Positions 5,398 to 10,273 of a stretch of 12,120 bases of DNA are shown in pieces. Within the stretch, counting starts at the first letter, position 1. Every line of letters begins with the position of its first letter. A model generated the notes under the pieces. The model was not told the DNA's origin, searched no databases, and worked only from the letters and a program-made list of their open reading frames with translations. Source of the DNA: Anaerolineae bacterium (GTDB lineage Bacteria > Chloroflexota > Anaerolineae > UBA4142); the NCBI GenBank assembly GCA_026417715.1, contig JAOACU010000061.1, positions 1 to 12,120 of the forward strand, written 5' to 3'. The position numbers were made by a program, and so were the translations under genes.

Positions 5398-6384
5398 ATG
5401 CCACGCCCTGCCATTTCGGTTGTCATTCCCACGCACAACGGCGCGCGCACACTCGGCGCGTGTTTGGAGGCGTTGCGCGCGTCTACGTATGCACCGAGCG
5501 AAATCATCGTCGTGGACGATGCCTCGACCGATGGTTCGGGTGACCTTGCGCGGCGATTCGATTGTCGTGTGATTCGTGTGGACGAGAACATCGGCGCGGC
5601 GCGTGCCAAGAATCGTGGCGCGCGCGCAGCAAGTGGTGACATTTTGTTTTTCACCGACGATGATGTGATTGTCGGGCACGAGACGCTCGCGCGCGTTGCA
5701 GAAAATTTTGCCGATGCCCGCGTTGCCGGCGTGGTCGGTTTGCTTGACCGCCAAATTCCGTTCGACGATTTTGCCAGCAACATTAAAAATTTGTGGATGC
5801 GTTTCACGTACGAACGTCTGCCGCGCGAACGCATTGGCTTGTTCTACACCAGTGTTGCCGCGATTCGTCGCGAGATTTTTCTCGCGCTGGGTGGTTTCGA
5901 CGAAAACTATCGCGGCGCGAGCATCACCGAAGACACCGAGTTTGGACAACGTGTGTGGCGCGCGGGATACAACATCGTGCTCGATCCATCTGTAGTGGTG
6001 ACGCATTGCAAGCATTACACATTGCGCGAGGTACTCCGCACCGATTTTTTGCGCGCGCGCGCACTCGTGTTGATGCGCTTGCGCAAGTGGGGACAACCGT
6101 TTTACACGAGCGTGCCGCTCTTTTACCAACTTGGCGTGCCGATTTTGTTCGCCGCGCTGGTGTGCTTGGCGTTGATGCGACTTCATCTGCTTTTCTTTGC
6201 CGCCAGTCTCGTCTTACTCATCACGTTTTACGCTTCATTCACGCCTTGGTTTGCGTATCTCGCGCGCGAGCGCGGAATCGGATTTGCAGTACTCGCGATA
6301 CTATTTCAACCGCTCGATGCGCTGGCAGTAGGCGCGGGAATGTTTATAGCACTTATCGAATTTATTCGTGGAGTTCGATACTAA
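5398..6384 (+). CDS. Membrane-anchored family 2 glycosyltransferase
   Basis: A 328-residue GT-A fold transferase that moves a sugar from a nucleotide-sugar donor to a membrane-associated acceptor. The N-terminal catalytic domain (about 5-230) has SVVIPTHNGARTL (7-19), VVDDASTDGS (38-47), the metal-binding acidic cluster TDDD (86-89), GGFDENY (165-171) and EDTEFGQRVWRAG (178-190), which provides the catalytic-base region. Two to four hydrophobic segments follow (about 244-284 and 295-322), placing the enzyme at the inner face of the cytoplasmic membrane. The ATG at 5398 lacks a Shine-Dalgarno and comes 11 bases after repeat copy B. It converges on the lipoprotein phosphodiesterase gene. Donor and acceptor cannot be told from sequence; a role in the same envelope glycan as the downstream cluster is inference. 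Confidence 0.9.
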   Translation: MPRPAISVVIPTHNGARTLGACLEALRASTYAPSEIIVVDDASTDGSGDLARRFDCRVIRVDENIGAARAKNRGARAASGDILFFTDDDVIVGHETLARVAENFADARVAGVVGLLDRQIPFDDFASNIKNLWMRFTYERLPRERIGLFYTSVAAIRREIFLALGGFDENYRGASITEDTEFGQRVWRAGYNIVLDPSVVVTHCKHYTLREVLRTDFLRARALVLMRLRKWGQPFYTSVPLFYQLGVPILFAALVCLALMRLHLLFFAASLVLLITFYASFTPWFAYLARERGIGFAVLAILFQPLDALAVGAGMFIALIEFIRGVRY

Positions 6385-6432
6385 CCAATGGTGCACGTTG
6401 TTCTCCAATTTCCTATCTTCTAGGGATTCGCG

Positions 6433-6492
6433 TCAACGAATCTGTAACGAATAGACGGCGCGTAATTCGTTTATTCGTTGCCTATTCGTTGA
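6433..6492. terminator. Imperfect long hairpin of AACGAAT units between convergent genes
   Basis: TCAACGAAT-N4-AACGAATA (from 6433) recurs in inverted form ending at 6492, with 20 of 25 positions pairing over a 10-base loop. It lies between the ends of the glycosyltransferase (plus) and the phosphodiesterase (minus), where a bidirectional terminator is expected. No clear U-tract is present. The AACGAAT unit resembles the GACGAAT heptamers elsewhere in the window. Confidence 0.5.
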
Positions 6493-6506
6493 GGCGGTTT
6501 CTAAAA

Positions 6507-7388
6507 TCATCTTCCCAACACGCGCTTGAGTTCATCAGGGCGGTCAGTAGTGATGGCGTCCACGCCCCACGCGGCAAGGCGTTGCATATCGTTGGGATTG
6601 TTCACTGTCCACACGCCGATTTTCAATCCGCGTGCGTGCACCGCGTTGATCAACGCTTCGGTCACAGGCGCATAGTTGGGCATAAAGTAATCCGCGCCAG
6701 TGGCGTCAATCGCATCATGAACGATGCGCGCGACATCGTTCCCGCGCGCGCTGAACCAATCGGCGCGTACGAGCGCACCAGTAGCAATGCGCGGTTCGAG
6801 GCGTTTGATTTCCGTGAGCGTCGGAAAATTGAACGAGATAACAATCACTTCATCCAGCATTCCGCGCGCGCGTACCGCCTCGACCACTTGTTGTTCGATG
6901 TTGGGATACCGTTGCCCTTTGGCGTCCACCTTGATTTCGATTTGAATCGGCGTTTTGCCTTTCACCACATCAAGCAACTCGTCGAGTGTCGGTACAGTTT
7001 GCGCGGTGTAACCGCCGGGAAATTTTGCCGCCGCGTTTAGTTTTTTGATTTCGGCGAGCGTCAAATCAGCGATGTATCCTCGTCCATCGGTAGTGCGCGC
7101 AACATCCGTATCATGCATCACAATCACGTGTCCGTCCTTGCTCAAATGCACATCGCACTCGACCATATCCACGCCAAGTTGCAGCGCGTTCACAAACGCG
7201 CCAAGTGTGTTTTCGGGCGCCAGTGCCGCGCCGCCACGATGCGCCACGACAAGCGGCTGACGCGGCGCGCGGAGTGTCGGAGAGGCAAGCGCGCGGGGCG
7301 TAGGAACAAGCGTGGCAGTAGGCGTAGGTGAGGCAGGAGCACTGCACGCAACGAGTAAAAGCATCGAAAACAAAAAAAGTTTTTGCAT
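6507..7388 (-). CDS. Glycerophosphodiester phosphodiesterase, predicted lipoprotein
   Basis: This enzyme hydrolyses glycerophosphodiesters to sn-glycerol-3-phosphate and an alcohol. The 293-residue product begins with a lipoprotein signal, LFLFSMLLLVAC, with the lipidated Cys at residue 15, then a Pro/Thr/Ala linker (about 17-44), so it is exported and tethered to the outer face of the membrane. The GDPD TIM-barrel domain (about 46-293) shows VAHRGG (catalytic His50, Arg51), PENT (Glu59), VECDVHLSKDG (Glu77, Asp79), VMHD (catalytic His92), EIK (Glu151, Lys153), VWTVNN (259-264) and ITTDRPD near the end. The start at 7388 is chosen because AAGGA (7398-7394) lies five bases upstream; an ATG five codons earlier has no such site. 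It stands alone on the minus strand, divergent from rmlD. Substrate range is not deducible. Confidence 0.93.
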   Translation of the reverse strand: MQKLFLFSMLLLVACSAPASPTPTATLVPTPRALASPTLRAPRQPLVVAHRGGAALAPENTLGAFVNALQLGVDMVECDVHLSKDGHVIVMHDTDVARTTDGRGYIADLTLAEIKKLNAAAKFPGGYTAQTVPTLDELLDVVKGKTPIQIEIKVDAKGQRYPNIEQQVVEAVRARGMLDEVIVISFNFPTLTEIKRLEPRIATGALVRADWFSARGNDVARIVHDAIDATGADYFMPNYAPVTEALINAVHARGLKIGVWTVNNPNDMQRLAAWGVDAITTDRPDELKRVLGR

Positions 7389-7450
7389 CAATGTCCTTTC
7401 CAAGATGAATGGAAATCGCTCATAGGTAGAAAACGGTAAATGGATTGTTC

Positions 7451-7480
7451 AGACCTCACAGGTCTTGACCTGTGAGGTCT
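7451..7480. repeat. Perfect 14-bp palindrome (AGACCTCACAGGTC)
   Basis: AGACCTCACAGGTC (7451-7464) is followed, after TT, by its exact reverse complement (7467-7480). The stem is perfect on both strands, with a loop too tight to keep the innermost pairs. No other copy exists in this window. Similar ACCTCACAGGT palindromes are, to my knowledge, common dispersed repeats, so this is probably a repeat rather than a specific operator. A binding site cannot be excluded. Confidence 0.65.
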
Positions 7481-7625
7481 AGAAACTTGTTTCTCCCCAA
7501 GAGCGATTAAAATTATTCTAACGCGAGTTAGAAAGCGTGTCAAAGTCTTTTCGATTCAACGGATACACAATGAACAAGCAAGTTATTCGCTACTCATTCG
7601 TTGACGCAAATTCGATACTGTGCAA

Positions 7626-7655
7626 TTACCCAATTTCAATAAAACGCGCTATAAT
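7626..7655 (+). promoter_or_regulatory. Promoter of the rmlD cluster
   Basis: TATAAT (7650-7655) is a perfect -10, preceded by CGCGC as at the kinase promoter. The best -35 is weak: TTACCC (7626-7631) at 18 bases. GAGG (7672-7675), five bases before the ATG at 7681, is the ribosome-binding site and decides against the 48-codon in-frame upstream extension. Confidence 0.6.
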
Positions 7656-7680
7656 CAGCCAACACACTGACGAGGTAGTT

Positions 7681-8526
7681 ATGCGCATCGTTATCACCGG
7701 CGGAAATGGACAACTGGGGCAAGCACTCGCGCGCGTGTTGTGCGCGCAACACGACATTGTGTCGCTCGACTTGCCCGAATACGACATCACGCGGCGCGAC
7801 GACATCGCGCGACTTGTCAACCATCATCCCGATTTGGTGATTCACTGCGCGGCGATGACCGATGTGGATGGTTGCGCGCGCGATCCGATTGCCGCGTTTC
7901 GCGTGAACGCGCTCGGCACGCACAACGTCGCGCTTGCGTGCCAACGCGCGAATGCGGCGATGCTCTACATCAGCACGAACGAAGTGTTCGATGGCACGCG
8001 AGACACGCCCTACCTCGAATGGGACGAGCCGCGCGCAATCAATCCGTACGGCGCATCGAAACTCGCCGGCGAACGGATGGTGCAAATGCTCCTGACGCGT
8101 TTTTACATCGTCCGAACCGCGTGGTTGTATGCGCCGGGGCGCAACAACTTTGTCGCCAAAGTGCTTGCGCGCGCGCAAGCGCAACGCGCACTTGCCTACG
8201 TGGACGACGAACTCGGCAATCCCACCTACGCGCCCGACCTCGCGCGCGCGATCGCCGCACTCATCGAAACCGAGCACTATGGCATCTATCACCTTGTCAA
8301 CGAGGGCATTGCCTCGCGTTACGATTGGGCAGCGCGCATTTTGCAACATGCGGGACGGAACGATGTGACGCTCACGCGCACCAAACTCGCCGAGTTCAAA
8401 CGCGATTCCACACCACCGCGCAATGGCGCGCTCACCAACTTTATCGCCGCGCACACGCTCGGCATCCGCTTGCGCGCGTGGCAAGACGCGCTTGCTGAGT
8501 ACTTCAATGAGCCAATGTGTCAATGA
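7681..8526 (+). CDS. rfbD: dTDP-4-dehydrorhamnose reductase
   Basis: RmlD/RfbD reduces dTDP-4-keto-L-rhamnose to dTDP-L-rhamnose with NAD(P)H in the cytosol, the last step in making the activated rhamnose used for surface polysaccharides. The 281 residues match the family length. An N-terminal Rossmann motif ITGGNGQLGQ (5-14) is followed by HCAAMTDVDGCA (55-66), ISTNEVFDG (97-105) with the catalytic Thr99, and YGASKLAGE (Tyr123, Lys127) with the YxxxK pair. RTAWLYAPGRNNFV (145-158) and GNPTYAPDLA (179-188) are also typical. STNEV replaces the more usual STDYV. The last residues, Asn-Glu-Pro-Met-Cys-Gln, are encoded by the CAATGAGC octamer array, which also supplies the TGA. It is first in a four-gene plus-strand cluster; rmlA, B and C are not in the window. 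Confidence 0.93.
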   Translation: MRIVITGGNGQLGQALARVLCAQHDIVSLDLPEYDITRRDDIARLVNHHPDLVIHCAAMTDVDGCARDPIAAFRVNALGTHNVALACQRANAAMLYISTNEVFDGTRDTPYLEWDEPRAINPYGASKLAGERMVQMLLTRFYIVRTAWLYAPGRNNFVAKVLARAQAQRALAYVDDELGNPTYAPDLARAIAALIETEHYGIYHLVNEGIASRYDWAARILQHAGRNDVTLTRTKLAEFKRDSTPPRNGALTNFIAAHTLGIRLRAWQDALAEYFNEPMCQ

Positions 8527-8589
8527 GCCAATGAGCCAATGAACCAATGAGCCAAATCTGCAATCTGCAATCTAAAATCTGCAATCGAA
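8505..8589. repeat. Two adjoining tandem arrays filling the rmlD-glycosyltransferase gap
   Basis: Six octamers (CAATGAGC, CAATGTGT, CAATGAGC, CAATGAGC, CAATGAAC, CAATGAGC) span 8505-8552. They pass directly into five heptamers (AATCTGC, AATCTGC, AATCTAA, AATCTGC, AATCGAA) from 8555 to 8589, ending one base before the next start codon at 8591. The TGA of rmlD (8524-8526) lies in the third octamer. Unlike the other arrays this one is head-to-tail only, not palindromic. Confidence 0.9.
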
Positions 8590-8590
8590 A

Positions 8591-9532
8591 ATGTTCTCGG
8601 TGGTGATTCCGAATTGGAACGGCGTGCGCTTGCAACTGTTGCCCACATGCTTGAACGCGTTGCGCGCGCAAACCTATCGCGATTTTGAGACGATTGTGGT
8701 GGACAACGGCTCGACGGACGATTCGTGCGCATTTGTGGCGCGCGAATTTCCCGATGCGCGCGTCATCGCGCTGTCCACCAATCGCGGCTTTGCCTCTGCG
8801 GTGAATGAAGGGATTCGCGCCGCGCGCGGGGATGTCGTCGTCCTGCTGAATAACGATACGGAAGCCGAACCAACGTGGCTTGCCGAAATCGCGCGCGCGT
8901 TCGAGGAACATCCACACGCGGGAATGGTCGCGTGCAAATTGCGCTTGTTCGATCGGCGCGATCACATTCACAGCGCCGGCGATTTTTATCGCGTGGATGG
9001 CATTCCCGGCAATCGCGGCGTGTGGCAAGTGGATCGTGGGCAGTACGATGATGCGCGCGGTGTGTTTGGCGCGTGCGGCGGCGCGGCGGCGTATCGCCAA
9101 ACGATGCTCGACGAAATCGGCGGCTTCGACGAGGCGTTGGGGAGTTACTGTGAGGATGTGGATTTGAATTGGCGCGCGCGCCTTGCAGGTTACACAGTGG
9201 CGTACGCGCCGCGCGCAATCGTGTACCATCGCTTGAGCGCGACGGGTGGTGGTGCGCTCGCGAGTTTTTTCGTCGGGCGCAATGTGATTTGGGTTCTGGC
9301 GAAAAACTATCCGAGTAACTTGTGGAAAAAATACTGGCGTGCAATCGTGCGCGCCCAACTACGCATCACGTTCGACGCGCTCAAACACTGGCGCGGCGAA
9401 GCCGCGCGCGCACGCGTGCGCGGACAAATCGCCGGCGTGTTGGGCTTGCCGCGTTGGCTGGCGCGTCGCCGCGAGGTGATTCGTCGCGCAAGTGATGCGG
9501 AGATCGAAGCCGCGTTGATTAAAGACGAATGA
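8591..9532 (+). CDS. Family 2 glycosyltransferase, rhamnosyltransferase-like
   Basis: A 313-residue GT-A fold enzyme with no convincing TM segment. Landmarks are FSVVIPNWNG (2-11), TIVVDNGSTDDS (34-45), TNRGFASAVNEG (63-74), the metal-site motif LLNNDTE (85-91), GACGGAAAYRQ (160-170), GGFDE (177-181) and CEDVDLNWRARLAG (187-200). The NNDTE plus ED(V/I)DL combination is shared by many rhamnosyltransferases and O-antigen or exopolysaccharide GT2 enzymes. Adjacency to rmlD supports dTDP-rhamnose as donor, but this is inference. The start at 8591 has no Shine-Dalgarno, since a heptamer array ends one base before it. The final Lys-Asp-Glu-stop is encoded by the next repeat (GACGAATGA). The C-terminal 50 residues are Arg-rich and basic, perhaps for peripheral membrane contact. 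Confidence 0.91.
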   Translation: MFSVVIPNWNGVRLQLLPTCLNALRAQTYRDFETIVVDNGSTDDSCAFVAREFPDARVIALSTNRGFASAVNEGIRAARGDVVVLLNNDTEAEPTWLAEIARAFEEHPHAGMVACKLRLFDRRDHIHSAGDFYRVDGIPGNRGVWQVDRGQYDDARGVFGACGGAAAYRQTMLDEIGGFDEALGSYCEDVDLNWRARLAGYTVAYAPRAIVYHRLSATGGGALASFFVGRNVIWVLAKNYPSNLWKKYWRAIVRAQLRITFDALKHWRGEAARARVRGQIAGVLGLPRWLARRREVIRRASDAEIEAALIKDE

Positions 9533-9583
9533 CGAAGGACGAAAGACGAATGCTTTCGTCCTCCGTCCTCCGTCCTCCGTCAT
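9524..9583. repeat. Palindromic GACGAAN/CCTCCGT heptamer array between glycosyltransferase and methyltransferase
   Basis: Four heptamers GACGAAT, GACGAAG, GACGAAA, GACGAAT (9524-9551) face inverted TTTCGTC, CTCCGTC, CTCCGTC, CTCCGTC (9554-9581). A 10-bp perfect stem, AGGACGAAAG (9536-9545) with CTTTCGTCCT (9553-9562), extends outward after one mismatch by GACG/CGTC (9531-9534 with 9564-9567). The first heptamers encode the last residues and TGA stop of the upstream gene, and the array ends just before the methyltransferase ATG at 9584. The 17 bases at 9524-9540 are identical to the reverse complement of 198-214. Confidence 0.88.
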
Positions 9584-10273
9584 ATGAAATTCACAATCAC
9601 CGAAAACGCACACGACAATCAAAATTCCAAACGCCAACTCCGCGCGCGCATCATCGCGTCGTACGGTGGCATCATTCGTCTGTACGCGTTCGTGCGTTTC
9701 AAAATCATTCACCTGCGCTTTCTCGAAGAGATCGAACAATACCTGCCCAACACCGGCACGATTCTCGATTTGGGTTGCGGGTTTGGTTTGTTTTCGTTGT
9801 ATATGGCGGCATGCAAACCGCACGCGCACATCATCGGCTTGGACATCAATGCGCGGCGGTTGCAGATTGCGCGCGCATCGGCGCGACAACTCGGCATTAA
9901 CAACGCATCGTTCGTGCAACAAGATTTGCGCTGGTGGCGTCCCGACCAAACGATCAGCGGCGCGTACGCACTCGATATTTTTCATCACTTGCCGATTGAA
10001 AACGGCAATCGTTTACTGAACGATTTGTTCGCGCGTCTCGAACCTGGTGGGCGATTCTTGCTCAAGGACATTGACACGTTGCCGCGTCCGATGCTGTGGT
10101 TTACCTACCTACTCGACGCGCTAATGTCGCCGAGAGATAATTTCAATTATCGTTCCGCAGGCGCGTGGCAACGTCAACTTGCCGCCGTCGGTTTTGCGCC
10201 GATTTATTTGCACTATCTTTGGGACATTCTGCCGTATCCGCACATCCTTTTGATTTGCGATAAACCCCGATGA
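9584..10273 (+). CDS. SAM-dependent class I methyltransferase
   Basis: A 229-residue Rossmann-fold methyltransferase. SAM-binding motif I is ILDLGCGFGLFS (60-71). The acidic end of strand 2 is GLDIN (85-89, Asp87 expected to bind the ribose). LDIFHHLP (130-137) is the strand-4 motif, and LEPGGRFLLKDID (152-164) is the post-II motif typical of Methyltransf_11/25 proteins. The first 45 residues form a helical cap. Its place between a glycosyltransferase and a membrane glycosyltransferase suggests methylation of a sugar or lipid-linked intermediate, but the substrate is not shown by sequence. There is no Shine-Dalgarno at 9584, because a repeat hairpin occupies that position. Its stop overlaps the next start (ATGA at 10270-10273), indicating translational coupling. 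Confidence 0.88.
   Translation: MKFTITENAHDNQNSKRQLRARIIASYGGIIRLYAFVRFKIIHLRFLEEIEQYLPNTGTILDLGCGFGLFSLYMAACKPHAHIIGLDINARRLQIARASARQLGINNASFVQQDLRWWRPDQTISGAYALDIFHHLPIENGNRLLNDLFARLEPGGRFLLKDIDTLPRPMLWFTYLLDALMSPRDNFNYRSAGAWQRQLAAVGFAPIYLHYLWDILPYPHILLICDKPR

Larger units (their letters stand above)
7389..7680. other. Divergent intergenic region between the phosphodiesterase and rmlD
   Basis: This 292-base gap contains no supportable gene. It holds the GDPD ribosome-binding site (7400-7394), a perfect 14-bp palindrome at 7451-7480, a second palindrome TTCTAAC-GCGA-GTTAGAA (7516-7533) in an AT-rich stretch that could be an operator or hairpin, degenerate ATTCG-containing repeats around 7583-7618, and the rmlD promoter (7626-7655). 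I see no convincing minus-strand promoter for the phosphodiesterase. Confidence 0.6.

Noticed and set aside
5257..6186. 309-codon minus-strand frame opposite the first glycosyltransferase
   Set aside because: The plus-strand frame has all GT2 motifs. The antisense product is low-complexity Arg/His/Thr and also runs through the dispersed element.
7537..7680. 48-codon in-frame extension of rmlD to an upstream start
   Set aside because: The Rossmann motif begins at the 7681 start, which has a Shine-Dalgarno. The extension crosses the TATAAT box and has no family similarity.
8505..8589. Possible CRISPR array
   Set aside because: Units are 7-8 bp in direct tandem with no unique spacers, and no cas genes are present.
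8504..9358. 284-codon minus-strand frame opposite the second glycosyltransferase
   Set aside because: It is a shadow frame: its C-terminus is encoded by the octamer repeat and it has no recognisable domain.
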